Shown here piece by piece: positions 25,501 through 32,797 of a stretch of 56,190 nt of DNA (position 1 is its first letter; each line of letters starts with the position of its first letter). This stretch comes from an uncultured Candidatus Saccharibacteria bacterium (GTDB lineage Bacteria > Patescibacteriota > Saccharimonadia > Saccharimonadales > Saccharimonadaceae): NCBI GenBank assembly GCA_947367795.1, contig CANBER010000003.1:1-56190 (forward strand), in the 5' to 3' direction. The translations under genes were made by a program, and so were the position numbers. The notes under the pieces are model-generated. The model saw only the letters and a list, made by a program, of their open reading frames with translations, was not told the origin of the DNA and did not search any database.

Positions 25501-25623
25501 CGTGGAGACAGGATGAGCAGCAGAAATAGCCTCTTCGGGAGAGTCCGGAAAGAGGGCGTCGGCTAGAGGTAATCCCAGAGCAAACATAAGCGCTAAGATA
25601 TCCAGAAGGGGTTTTTCTTGCAT
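22504..25623 (-). CDS. Large surface protein with beta-helix head and FIVAR-like repeats
   Basis: This 1039-residue exported protein has a hydrophobic N-terminus. A beta-helix-like region to about residue 340 (ILLQNDVVTVTSLAVNRDLT, LDLGGF, repeated I-x-hydrophobic turns) is followed by four helical FIVAR-like modules with the pattern DYT..SY....A..LL..PN. Proline-rich linkers (PPPPPPP) separate them, and a C-terminal hydrophobic segment (LLMSMMAGAYAGLATY) precedes a basic tail. The head is paralogous to the protein at 25860-27278. Such proteins probably mediate attachment to the host cell. GAGAGGA precedes the start, and an extended -10 box lies about 40 bases upstream. Confidence 0.82.
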   Translation of the reverse strand: MQEKPLLDILALMFALGLPLADALFPDSPEEAISAAHPVSTEEELLAALRNPEISHILLQNDVVTVTSLAVNRDLTLDLGGFKITSVQPEIRVIDLKYGHLALTGQGGIVAYGAGAAAIRIHGATTADNSNYATLTVDRDVRLYAPHFYGIFITPNFNAAYGVTIDFRGTIIARDGICINSHIIGSGENSPVIKIADTANITVDENEGVALYAAGFGLWRIGAAKITGAVGLSVKSGLIRLDNTQIITTGVMTDPASWTDQIQTGAVFQIESPLPGLTTEITVSGGDYTSIQSYVVAEHHPRSTPDHQSLTLEAGNFMGRLGVFYGVAPRSAESANTKVLGGLYNADVTAYLASSRHLEKRREHGVYNVIDDTEQEIVIDEATLVANARIDLGILLEKSEYYITGKYVSGELGDWQPRLTKLIINAKRAKTIAKKALRSSNDLDKLTSVSQSLERAVENIRLLGDELRTELASAVASVEAIDPHDYSDYSYGEVVTVQKTASALLDTENPTLESLYSALLDIEINIDLLESRETDMEETVDQLLTSSISAAVDAAAPPPPPPPLVAPTSSTPSAIPPVAESALEPAPDTTELVDYASELSSDTLSNYSSSLDENAEPVDPDTLTLASSLAVVQMLQLAETSDEALLPDPERESGPFIDGAMELLATTLLSEPILPASTEDQRISQLVRYDNQEFKTAEQSLRHLLNAISALDPDEYTASSYAILANAATHAGNLLLDRPNLSLELLHSTFDNVKMVYHNLVKKSNYPEIAALEEAKNNLRSMLDAVRDLAVQDYNPESAEQFGELQVAIAKANALLVKPNLVLSDILHIMDEINHTTTGLKGSAIVPTPTLQPQASAPSQASSPSASLNPPASSVAPPIALNWSDLREVVADISTLTPDDYTTDSYAKVLSGLERAKSLLRNPKATQSTIDDLVFDLNLALLALEPSAPLSNALSSSFLSSAPTAPASQPGTTALSSSEVMSLSSNSVTSAPLDPAVTPNLLMSMMAGAYAGLATYRKSRLAAKTRVKHKYDHKYHASA

Positions 25624-25818
25624 AAATATCCTCTCGGTGATAGCTCAACTAGTTATCTTCTTTATTATAGCAAATTTTACTATAAAATGCAACTCAAAAG
25701 GCAGGCCTCTAGGAGGCATTACAATCATTGTAGCACAGCTTAAGCGTTTTGTCAATAGTTTTGTGGGACAGGGTGCCGAAGAAGGGTTATAGTGGGCGAA
25801 TTCTTGAGGTCTCACGCA

Positions 25819-25844
25819 AAAAGCCTCCAGCGATGGAGGCTTTT
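25819..25844. terminator. Terminator after the 472-residue surface protein
   Basis: AAAAGCCTCCA and TGGAGGCTTTT form a perfect stem with loop GCGA, followed on the minus strand by TTTTTGCG. Confidence 0.85.
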
Positions 25845-25859
25845 AGGGCAAGAGGATGA

Positions 25860-27278
25860 TTAGTCTTGCTTTGAGGTTTTGCGGTGGGCATTGCGATAGA
25901 TGACAACGCCAGTAGCGATAGTGGTCAAAGTGGTAGCGATGGCTGCCATCACGGAAGCAGTCGCGCGGGCATCACCCTTGGCACCACTAACAACACCGGA
26001 GTTTGGAATGGTGGCACCGTTTTCGTCAGTCGCGGCATCGGAGTCACCCTTGCCGTCACCAGAAGGGTCCACTGGAGTGGGAGTGGTGGTTTTAGCAGAG
26101 ACTACCCAAGAACCGTCGGGCTGCTGGACATATTGCTGATCACCAGTGAGATATGGCTTGACGCTTTCAACTTCAGAGAAAGTAGAGCGGGCGCCAGCAG
26201 CAGTGTCAACTACAATAATATTGTGGTCAATGTTGCCAGCGAAGACAGGTTTACCGGTGGCGGCAGCAGTCATAGTGACGTTGTTGAGACCGATATGTTT
26301 GAGTTGGGTATCAGTGCCATATTCGGAGATGACAGAGTTAGCGGCACTGCTATAACTACCGCCGTTGACATTGATGCGAAGCTCATCAGCGTAGGCGCCG
26401 TTTTGGTCGATCTGGATGGCAGCACCGTTAGCTAGCATACCGTTGCCGGTGGAAGTAATCTCTCGGGCTGGGCCGAGGGCTTTGACGGTAGCACCGTCGA
26501 GGTTGATGATGCCAGCTTTGACGCCGATACCGGTGCCGCCGGTAAGCTCGCCCTTGATATTCCAGACACCGTAGCCTGCACCATAAACGGCAATACCGTC
26601 AGTAATATTGGCATTGATTTGAGTGCTGGCTGCAATGTCAATAGTGGGAACGTTGCCGGTACTGTCTTGGATGTTGCCATTAATGTAAGCACCGTTGTAG
26701 GCGTCGATATCCCCAGCGATGTTGACCTTGACACCGTAAGCGTGTGAGGTGCCAGCGGCGTCTTTGGTGGGACCAACAATGAGGCCGTAGGCGTCGTCGT
26801 CGTTGGTCTTTTCGGCTTTCAAAGTAATGCCGTCTTCGACAGTCACGGTGGTGGTGCCAGCAGCGGTTGCGGAATCAGCTGAGCCGTAGACACCTATACC
26901 AATACCGCCAACACCAGTGGCTTCGATGATGCCGCCCGTGCCTGCAACACTATTGCCAAAATTGACGATTGAGCCGCTGCGGACGTTGAAGACGCGAGTG
27001 GGCGCGGTGATATTGTGGCCAGCTAGATCGATATCGATGCTGCGAGTGATCTCGGTAGTGGCTGGCAAAGTGATGTCGGCTGTGAGAAAGATCGCGGTGA
27101 TGTCAGTGTTAGCCAAAGCAGCGGTGAATCCGGCTGCATCGGCAACTTTAGCGGTGGTAGCCGCGTCTTGATCAACCGTAATAGCGTAAGCTGATCCCGT
27201 ATAAATGCCAACGATCGGAGCTACAGCGCCAAGCGTAAGTGCTAAGGCCGAAGCCGCCAAAATTGGACTTTTCTTCAT
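25860..27278 (-). CDS. Beta-helix surface protein with C-terminal sorting-like signal
   Basis: This 472-residue protein has a clear signal peptide (MKKSPILAASALALTLGAV ending AYA). Its right-handed beta-helix-like body is rich in Gly, Thr and Asn. The C-terminus has IPNSG, a hydrophobic helix (ASVMAAIATTLTTIATGVVI) and a basic tail, the layout of a sortase sorting signal with a non-standard motif. The body parallels the first 340 residues of the 1039-residue protein (for instance VYGAGYGVWNIKG versus LYAAGFGLWRIGA). GGAGGGA precedes the ATG, and TGTATAAT lies upstream. Role in surface attachment is inferred. Confidence 0.82.
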   Translation of the reverse strand: MKKSPILAASALALTLGAVAPIVGIYTGSAYAITVDQDAATTAKVADAAGFTAALANTDITAIFLTADITLPATTEITRSIDIDLAGHNITAPTRVFNVRSGSIVNFGNSVAGTGGIIEATGVGGIGIGVYGSADSATAAGTTTVTVEDGITLKAEKTNDDDAYGLIVGPTKDAAGTSHAYGVKVNIAGDIDAYNGAYINGNIQDSTGNVPTIDIAASTQINANITDGIAVYGAGYGVWNIKGELTGGTGIGVKAGIINLDGATVKALGPAREITSTGNGMLANGAAIQIDQNGAYADELRINVNGGSYSSAANSVISEYGTDTQLKHIGLNNVTMTAAATGKPVFAGNIDHNIIVVDTAAGARSTFSEVESVKPYLTGDQQYVQQPDGSWVVSAKTTTPTPVDPSGDGKGDSDAATDENGATIPNSGVVSGAKGDARATASVMAAIATTLTTIATGVVIYRNAHRKTSKQD

Positions 27279-27369
27279 TGAATGGTCCCTCCATTACTCT
27301 TATGTATATTTTTATTATACACGAATTTGAGAAATTTTGGGAAAAACTGCATCAAATCGTGACGACAGA

Positions 27370-28278
27370 CTAAGCGCCGACGCGATCTTTGGAGTTCTTG
27401 CGGGTAGCATTGTGCTCGACGTAGTCAATGATTTTAGCGGCGACGTTGCGACCAGTGACTTTTTCGATGCCAAAACCAGGAGAGGCGTTGACTTCGAGGA
27501 CCATGGGGCCCTGGTTGGAACGCATGAGGTCGACTCCAGCGATGTGGAGACCCATAGCTTTGGCGGCGCGGACGGCGATGCGTTTTTCTTCAGGGGTGAG
27601 TTTGATGCTAGTGCCTTCACCGCCCTTGTGAAGGTTGCTACGAAAATCATCGTCGAGAGACTGACGTTTCATGCTGGCGACAACGCGCGAGCCGACGACG
27701 AGGGCGCGGATGTCAGTACCGGCGGATTCCTTGACATATTCTTGAAGAAGGATGTTGGTGCCGTCTTCGTTGTAGAGGTAGAAGGCCTGGAGGGCGGATT
27801 TGGCGGCTTTTTTGGTCTCGGCTAAGACGACGCCGTTGCCATGAGTGCCAGAGGCGAGTTTGATGATGACGGGGAGGCCAATTTGCTCAAGCAGATCGTC
27901 GATATCGGCGGTATTGCGGCTAACTAGAGTCTTGGGAGTGTCGACGCCGGCTTTGGCAAGAATCTGCTGAGAACGCAATTTATCGCGAGCGCGGGTGATA
28001 GCAATTGAGCTAGATGCCATCCAAATACCCTGCATCTCGAGCTGACGCACCACCGCGCAACCATAACGCGTCATACTATTGGAAATACGCGGAATAACAG
28101 CGTCGAAGCCGGAAAGCTTTTTGCCTTTATAGTAAACGTTGGAATGCTTTTCTTCGAGGGAGAGGTAGCAGTTTTTATATTTAATCACGCGAACATCATG
28201 TCCGCGCTGTTCGGCTTCGGCGACCAGACGACGGGTGGAATAATTAGCATTGCCATTGGATAAAATCGCGATTTTCAT
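27370..28278 (-). CDS. rimK: RimK-family ATP-grasp ligase
   Basis: This 302-residue ATP-grasp enzyme has the RimK layout: N-terminal domain with PRISNSMTRYG, then ARDKLRSQQILAKAGVDTP, the ATP-binding LPVIIKLASGTHGNGV, and metal-binding VLEVNASPGFGIEKVTG. RimK ligases add glutamate or other amino acids to a protein or small-molecule carboxylate. It lies 27 bases after the QueC-like gene. It also has its own promoter (TTGACT, 17 bases, TATAAT) ending seven bases before the ATG. The substrate may be a peptide handled by the two upstream genes. Confidence 0.93.
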   Translation of the reverse strand: MKIAILSNGNANYSTRRLVAEAEQRGHDVRVIKYKNCYLSLEEKHSNVYYKGKKLSGFDAVIPRISNSMTRYGCAVVRQLEMQGIWMASSSIAITRARDKLRSQQILAKAGVDTPKTLVSRNTADIDDLLEQIGLPVIIKLASGTHGNGVVLAETKKAAKSALQAFYLYNEDGTNILLQEYVKESAGTDIRALVVGSRVVASMKRQSLDDDFRSNLHKGGEGTSIKLTPEEKRIAVRAAKAMGLHIAGVDLMRSNQGPMVLEVNASPGFGIEKVTGRNVAAKIIDYVEHNATRKNSKDRVGA

Positions 28279-28285
28279 AATATTG

Positions 28286-28314
28286 ATTATACCATCCAGT
28301 CTTGCTTAAGTCAA
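28286..28314 (-). promoter_or_regulatory. Promoter of rimK, leaderless
   Basis: AGTCAA at 28309-28314 and ATTATA at 28286-28291 read on the minus strand as TTGACT, 17 bases, TATAAT. Seven bases follow before the ATG at 28278. The -35 box lies within three bases of the QueC-like stop codon. Confidence 0.8.
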
Positions 28315-29112
28315 TATCCAATGTCCGCGAAAACGGTAAAAGAGACCGAGGAGTTTTTTGGCGATTTTACCGTGACGTTGCTCGAAATGTTGAATTTTAT
28401 GATAGCGAGAGAGGGCGGATGGAGGCAAAAGAAAATCCATCTGACCGATAATCTTGCTGGAGCAAGGGTTGCAAAAGCCACACTGCACTCCCTTAATTGG
28501 TTTATGGCAAAACCAAATATGTTGCATAATGTCTTCGTAGCCCCAAGATTTGATATTTTTGGCCATCTCAACCTCGGTGGTGTCAATAACGGGAAAATCA
28601 AATCTACCCAACAAAGTGATCAAATCGGGTGAGCTAGACTCAGCAATGCGATGATCCGGAGTCAACTGGCCAAATTGACGAATAATAGCCGAGCAGGCGC
28701 ACTGATCGGGGCTTAAGGCACGCTCTAGACCGATACCAATGACGGGGAACTCGGGGTGTTGCTTGGCGAAATTAGCAAGATAGCAATATTGGTAGCCAAG
28801 CGGACGCTGGCCCTCGGGGAGTTGATCCATGATATTAGTAAAGGCCTGAGTAATCGCGGGATCGGTTTTGACGGTGCGAAGGTCGAAAGTTTGGTAGGGC
28901 AGGAGTTCGCCAGTCTTAATCCGCTGCGAAATAAGCCTAGAAAGAGATTGTAAGGCTAAAAGTTCATGATGTCGGCTCTTGCGCTTAGGGTTAATGATAT
29001 AAATCGGCTGCACGGTATAACCGTCACGGAGTAACTTGATCACCATGTAGGTAGAATCCCAGCCACTGGTCCAAAAAACGTAACGCGGTTGTTTAATTTT
29101 CTGACGGCTCAT
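28306..29112 (-). CDS. QueC-like PP-loop ATPase
   Basis: This 268-residue protein has the PP-loop SGWDSTYM near the N-terminus and a C-terminal zinc site of the form C-x8-C-x2-C-x2-C (FCHKPIKGVQCGFCNPC), which is the QueC pattern. QueC proteins adenylate a carboxylate and turn it into a nitrile via an amide. Relatives in defence and peptide systems join other groups. The middle (GIGLERALSPDQCACSA) is unlike housekeeping QueC, and no queuosine genes are adjacent. It lies between a RimB-like and a RimK gene, three bases after the first, so it probably works on the same substrate. Confidence 0.8.
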   Translation of the reverse strand: MSRQKIKQPRYVFWTSGWDSTYMVIKLLRDGYTVQPIYIINPKRKSRHHELLALQSLSRLISQRIKTGELLPYQTFDLRTVKTDPAITQAFTNIMDQLPEGQRPLGYQYCYLANFAKQHPEFPVIGIGLERALSPDQCACSAIIRQFGQLTPDHRIAESSSPDLITLLGRFDFPVIDTTEVEMAKNIKSWGYEDIMQHIWFCHKPIKGVQCGFCNPCSSKIIGQMDFLLPPSALSRYHKIQHFEQRHGKIAKKLLGLFYRFRGHWILT

Positions 29113-29115
29113 AGT

Positions 29116-29613
29116 TTATGGCTCCATATATTTAGCGTGAAACGCCTGGGGGTTGGACTTTAGTTCGGATTTGATGTCGAAATTGTCCATTTTGGGCGGA
29201 CGCTGAACTTCTGTGAGCGAGACATCCACTAGGAAACGGTTTTTGAGAGTCTTGCGACCGATAAGGACGGGGAAATTATTGCTGCTACGATCGTAGAGGG
29301 TGAAATTGGCTCGGATGCGCTTGCCCGCAATGACAGTAGGAAGACTAACTCGATAACGTACTGTGACTTCACCGGTGGAGCTACGCACGCGTTGGACTTT
29401 AAACTCATCGGTGGTGATGGTTTCGCCAGTATAAAGCGGGCTTTTTGGGCCAAAAAGGCAAAATTCTAGCTGATGATCGGGAGTGATGTGAATATTGCTG
29501 GCCCAAATAGACGAAGAGTCTGCGCCAGTATCGACTTTGGCGGGGATTTTGGCGACGCCAGCAACAGTGATATAGGTAGTACTACCGATAATAGCGAGGT
29601 CTTTACTGCTCAT
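29116..29613 (-). CDS. RimB/PF05618-like retropepsin-fold protease
   Basis: This 165-residue protein has the aspartic-protease-like motif VDTGADSSSIWA, then RVRSSTG, and FPVLIGRKTLKNRFLVDVS. It is typical of the family annotated as ATP-dependent zinc protease or RimB. In pseudomonads RimB removes glutamates added by RimK. Start 29613 is chosen because TTGACT, 17 bases, TATAAT ends six bases upstream; the in-frame extension to 29640 would cover the -10 box. It is the first gene of an operon with the QueC-like gene and rimK. Confidence 0.85.
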   Translation of the reverse strand: MSSKDLAIIGSTTYITVAGVAKIPAKVDTGADSSSIWASNIHITPDHQLEFCLFGPKSPLYTGETITTDEFKVQRVRSSTGEVTVRYRVSLPTVIAGKRIRANFTLYDRSSNNFPVLIGRKTLKNRFLVDVSLTEVQRPPKMDNFDIKSELKSNPQAFHAKYMEP

Positions 29614-29619
29614 ACTTTC

Positions 29620-29648
29620 ATTATAGCACAGGTGACGCAAAAAGTCAA
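29620..29648 (-). promoter_or_regulatory. Promoter of the rimB-like operon, leaderless
   Basis: TTGACT, 17 bases, TGC-extended TATAAT on the minus strand, then GAAAGT and the ATG at 29613. Confidence 0.8.
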
Positions 29649-29673
29649 TGGTTTTCGGGGATTTTGGGGAAAA

Positions 29674-30579
29674 TTAGTTCCAAAAACCACGTTTTTTGTT
29701 CTTGGGGTCGCGGAATTCTTCGAGGAGTTCTTTTTGACGCTTGCTCAAGTTGTGCGGGGTCTCAACAATGACGGTCACAATATGCGGGCCGCGGTCGCCG
29801 TCGCTGCGCATCAGGGGGACGCCGTGGCCGGAAAGTTTAAACGGAGTACCGGACTGGGTGCCAGCGGGGATCTTCATGCGAACATTGCCATCAACGGTTT
29901 CGACGTCAATCGTGGTCCCAAGGGCGGCGTCAGCCATGGAAATGACTTTTTCAGAAAGGATGATGCTGCCTTCGCGAGTGAGATGTTTGTGAGGCTTAAC
30001 CCGGACAAACACATAGAGATCGCCACGAGTGCCGCCCTTAGGAGCAGGGCCGCCTTTGCCGCTGAGACGAATCGACATGCCATCATCGATGCCAGCGGGG
30101 ATTTTGACCTTGAGATCTTTGCCGTCGGCGCTGATGACTTTAGTAGTGCCGAAGACGGCTTCTTCAAAATTGAGTGTGACGGTAGTGCGATAATCGGAAC
30201 CGCGAGTGGGGCGGCGCTGGCCTCCCCCGAAGCCAAAAATCGAGCCCAAAATGTCGTCGAGGCCTCCGCCTCCTCCGAAGTCGAAATTGAAATTCTGGCC
30301 GTTAAAGTTGAAACTGCCGTTTTGGAAGGGGTTGCTACCGGCGGAGCTAGCGCCGCCCACACCCGCATGGCCAAATTGGTCGTAGCGGGCACGTTTCTGC
30401 TTGTCAGACAACACTTCATGAGCCTCGGAAACCTCTTTGAATTTCTCTTCGGCTGCTTTGTCTCCCGGGTTTTTGTCGGGATGATATTTGACCGCTAATT
30501 TGCGGTAGGCTTTTTTGATCTCGTCGTCGGAGGCATTCTTGGAAACGCCTAATATTTCATAATAATCTCTTTTTGCCAT
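29674..30579 (-). CDS. DnaJ-family chaperone without zinc finger
   Basis: This 301-residue co-chaperone has a J domain with HPD (YHPDKNPGD), a Gly/Phe-rich linker ([10 protein letters not shown]), and two C-terminal substrate-binding domains with the GDLYVFVRV motif. The cysteine-rich zinc domain of canonical DnaJ is missing, so it is of the CbpA/DnaJB type. It should stimulate the DnaK encoded at 40365-42260. AGAGGA precedes the ATG. No CIRCE element is seen upstream; a hairpin (TTACCGC/GCGGTAA, about 30653-30680) lies about 75 bases before the start. Confidence 0.93.
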   Translation of the reverse strand: MAKRDYYEILGVSKNASDDEIKKAYRKLAVKYHPDKNPGDKAAEEKFKEVSEAHEVLSDKQKRARYDQFGHAGVGGASSAGSNPFQNGSFNFNGQNFNFDFGGGGGLDDILGSIFGFGGGQRRPTRGSDYRTTVTLNFEEAVFGTTKVISADGKDLKVKIPAGIDDGMSIRLSGKGGPAPKGGTRGDLYVFVRVKPHKHLTREGSIILSEKVISMADAALGTTIDVETVDGNVRMKIPAGTQSGTPFKLSGHGVPLMRSDGDRGPHIVTVIVETPHNLSKRQKELLEEFRDPKNKKRGFWN

Positions 30580-30652
30580 AGTTTTCCTCTAGCGGGTAGT
30601 GACCCTTGACGTGGCTGATAGTTTTTGATAGAATAGAATTGTAAAGTTTTTG

Positions 30653-30680
30653 TTACCGCTTCTTGTTAGAGGCGGTAATT
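30653..30680. promoter_or_regulatory. Inverted repeat upstream of dnaJ
   Basis: TTACCGC and GCGGTAA are separated by 13 bases and followed on the plus strand by TTTCTATTTC. It could be a weak terminator or an operator; no gene reads into it from the left. The remaining 213-base gap holds nothing else that I recognise. Confidence 0.4.
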
Positions 30681-30792
30681 TCTATTTCTAGAAAAGGCTT
30701 GCTTAATAAACGCAGTCTCAAAACCATAGTCTACCCCCCTTCCCCAAATCCTTAAAAGTGCTTGTCGTGCGACTACTGCCCTGTTTGATATT

Positions 30793-31506
30793 TTAGCACT
30801 TCTTGGTCAAGATTGCTAGAGTATAATGAACTTTAAGAGTAAAATCTGGGTGGGTTTTGAGGAATGAGTCGACTGCGCGGGCAGATCCGGGAAGTTCGGG
30901 ATTATTGTAATCATGAACTACGATAATTCCCTGCGGCGAAAGCCGGGGCAGCACCAACTGAAGGCTGGTAGTGATGGAGCTGTAGAGGTCGCCGTCACAG
31001 AAAGCAAAAGCGATGCGATCAGGAAGATCAGCGGCTTGGAGCTGATCAAACCAAGCTTTTTTGACAATTATGCTTGAGGTATCAGTAAGCGGATGACTGG
31101 AAATTTTTAAGCCATGCCGACGGAGTTTGTCGGTGACTTCGCGTTTGGTGACAAAGAGCTCGCCGGATTGGAAATTAGTACCTGCGCCTGATGCGTCTTC
31201 CCTGGTCTTTTCAGGTAGCCCGGCGAAAGAATCGTAAATCCAGAGAGTTTTACACAAGTTTCCCACAGGAGCTGGGAGATTTTTGCACGAGTTTTCCACA
31301 GGATGTACGGAAGTTTTACCTGAGTTTTCCACAGCTTTTCCACAGGGATAGAGCGGGCGGGCAGCTTTTTGAAGGAGTTGGCCAAGCAGAATTGAGGTGT
31401 CTCCGCGGTAGCAACCTAGCTCGACAAAGTCTCCTGGCACTGACAAGGCCTGATTCGCCAGGTCAAGAAGTGCGGCGGTTTCTTGAGGTGTAACTTGATC
31501 GTTCAT
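30793..31506 (-). CDS. TylF/MycF-like O-methyltransferase with repeat insertion
   Basis: The protein has the TylF-type class I methyltransferase elements: GDFVELGCYRGDTS, WIYDSFAGLP, FAFCDGDLYSS and VHDYNNPELPG. Members methylate sugars or small molecules. Between the first helix and WIYDSF an insertion of about 35 residues (PLYPCGKAVENSGKT and on) is encoded by a DNA block with three TTTTCCACA units and two variants. The family has no such insertion. The ATG overlaps the stop of the upstream small protein (ATGA), so it is the last gene of a three-gene operon. Confidence 0.82.
   Translation of the reverse strand: MNDQVTPQETAALLDLANQALSVPGDFVELGCYRGDTSILLGQLLQKAARPLYPCGKAVENSGKTSVHPVENSCKNLPAPVGNLCKTLWIYDSFAGLPEKTREDASGAGTNFQSGELFVTKREVTDKLRRHGLKISSHPLTDTSSIIVKKAWFDQLQAADLPDRIAFAFCDGDLYSSITTSLQLVLPRLSPQGIIVVHDYNNPELPGSARAVDSFLKTHPDFTLKVHYTLAILTKKC
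31248..31344. repeat. Cluster of TTTTCCACA (DnaA-box-like) repeats inside a gene
   Basis: Exact TTTTCCACA occurs at 31292-31300, 31325-31333 and 31336-31344, with variants TTTTACACA at 31248 and TTTCCCACA at 31259. Similar units occur at 21985-22005, 44846-44854, 48211-48315, 50386-50394 and 50471-50479. Confidence 0.7.
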
Positions 31507-31784
31507 AAATTGTGAGCTCCATGAAAGTTGCGAGGTAATGGGTAGATGGTGGTCAAAGTGTGACCACTAAACCAGTAAATAAAACCGTGGTAGATGCGCG
31601 CGACGGAGTTATGGCTTTTTTCCTTGGCCTCAATATAATATCGCAACTGTTTGTCGGAAATATCCTCAAGGGTGTCACCATAGAAATAGGCACGATTTGC
31701 AAAAAGTTCAAAGCGTTTTGATTTTCGAGTAACGCGTTGGCTGAAGCGTTGTTTACTATGTTCGGAGCAAATTACTTTAGACAT
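31503..31784 (-). CDS. Small basic protein, possible toxin partner
   Basis: This 93-residue protein (start MSKVICSEHSKQRFSQRV) is basic at the N-terminus and has a conserved-looking IYHGFIYWFSGHTLTTIYPLP near the end. The start at 31784 overlaps the stop of the RHH protein (ATGTCTAA), and its own stop overlaps the methyltransferase start. Size, charge and the upstream RHH-like gene fit a toxin/antitoxin pair, but I do not recognise a toxin family. Confidence 0.6.
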   Translation of the reverse strand: MSKVICSEHSKQRFSQRVTRKSKRFELFANRAYFYGDTLEDISDKQLRYYIEAKEKSHNSVARIYHGFIYWFSGHTLTTIYPLPRNFHGAHNL

Positions 31785-32616
31785 AGACTTGTTCCATGTA
31801 GTTAGTAAGGAACTCGGCAAGTTTGAAAGCCAACCCTGACTGAGAGCAGTGCTCTGGAGTAGACTGAGAAGGGCGGGGATCGAGATCAGTGTCGTTAATT
31901 AGCTCAACTAGCTTTTGGAGGGCATCGGCAGTAAGACCAGCTCGTTCGTCCGACATGAGACTTTTGACTTTGCGGACATAGGCATCGACCATTGACACAA
32001 CCATAAGCCATTTACGAATTGAGACATAAGCAATCTGGCAATGATAGTTGTCATCAATTTCGGAGTAATATTCTGCGTCATGATCGCTTGGAGCAACACA
32101 ATGAATTTCTGTACCAATATCGTCGTGCAGCTCATAGTAAATCTGCGAATGAAGATAGCCGTCTTCCCACTCTCCTTGCCGTTGACGATTGTAACGATTA
32201 CAGAGTTGGGTAATATTATCGTAATCTTCGAGACAGAACTGATAATCGGGATTGCTTTTGCCGTCTTTGAAGCCGGGCCTATAGATGCGGTAGAGCAGCT
32301 GGTCATCAGAGCTGCGCATGCTCAGGCGCGCTTGGTGACGCAAGTAGGTACGCATTTCGTTAACTAGATTCTGAAAATTGGCGTGCTGCGTAGCATACCC
32401 CTCGACATAGCTATCAAGCAAAGTCGTCATAAGCGAATTGGCACTAACCTTGTTCGGGCTGCCAGAATCGCTCTCGGATGATCCGGAGTAGGTTTTGGCT
32501 TGTTGTTCGAAAAATTCCTTAGTGGAATCCTTGACACGAAGGCAGACCTGAGTGGTGGAAGCCTTCGTCTTGTTCGCTAGCTCAGCGATGGTGGGGAGAA
32601 CTTGATTATTGTTCAT
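31777..32616 (-). CDS. Protein with N-terminal ribbon-helix-helix-like domain
   Basis: This 279-residue protein begins with a segment (TTQVCLRVKDSTKEFFEQQA, then SANSLMTTLLDSYVEGY) that looks like a ribbon-helix-helix DNA-binding domain with an inserted Ser/Gly loop. The rest is acidic and helical with no known domain. AAAGGAAAA precedes the ATG, and a near-perfect promoter lies upstream. It is the first of three overlapping genes, so it may regulate its own operon. Confidence 0.6.
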   Translation of the reverse strand: MNNNQVLPTIAELANKTKASTTQVCLRVKDSTKEFFEQQAKTYSGSSESDSGSPNKVSANSLMTTLLDSYVEGYATQHANFQNLVNEMRTYLRHQARLSMRSSDDQLLYRIYRPGFKDGKSNPDYQFCLEDYDNITQLCNRYNRQRQGEWEDGYLHSQIYYELHDDIGTEIHCVAPSDHDAEYYSEIDDNYHCQIAYVSIRKWLMVVSMVDAYVRKVKSLMSDERAGLTADALQKLVELINDTDLDPRPSQSTPEHCSQSGLAFKLAEFLTNYMEQVYV

Positions 32617-32648
32617 AGATTTTCCTTTGTAATTATGTAATTTTCTCT

Positions 32649-32677
32649 ATTGTAATGCACGCATGGATATTTGTCAA
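32649..32677 (-). promoter_or_regulatory. Promoter of the RHH-protein operon
   Basis: On the minus strand TTGACA (32677-32672), 17 bases, TACAAT (32654-32649), followed by a 32-base leader with an SD. Confidence 0.8.
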
Positions 32678-32750
32678 CAGTTTTTCATGTATATTGTCAT
32701 TGAAATTGCATTATATGTGCATGGAAGCGGAAAAACAACAGCAGCCCTGG

Positions 32751-32777
32751 AAAATCCACCTTGTAAGGGTGGATTTT
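32751..32777. terminator. Terminator after ackA
   Basis: AAAATCCACC pairs with GGTGGATTTT around the loop TTGTAAG. T-runs follow the stem on both strands. Confidence 0.75.
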
Positions 32778-32797
32778 TGCTGTAAATTATCAGTTCA

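Noticed and set aside
25884-26435. 183-residue plus-strand frame
   Set aside because: It is antisense to the Gly/Thr-rich surface protein gene and reflects its base composition.
29473-30498. 341-residue plus-strand frame
   Set aside because: It is antisense to dnaJ and the rimB-like gene and lacks any domain.
31248-31344. DnaA-box-like cluster as a replication origin
   Set aside because: It lies inside an intact methyltransferase frame, with no AT-rich unwinding region and no dnaA or dnaN nearby.
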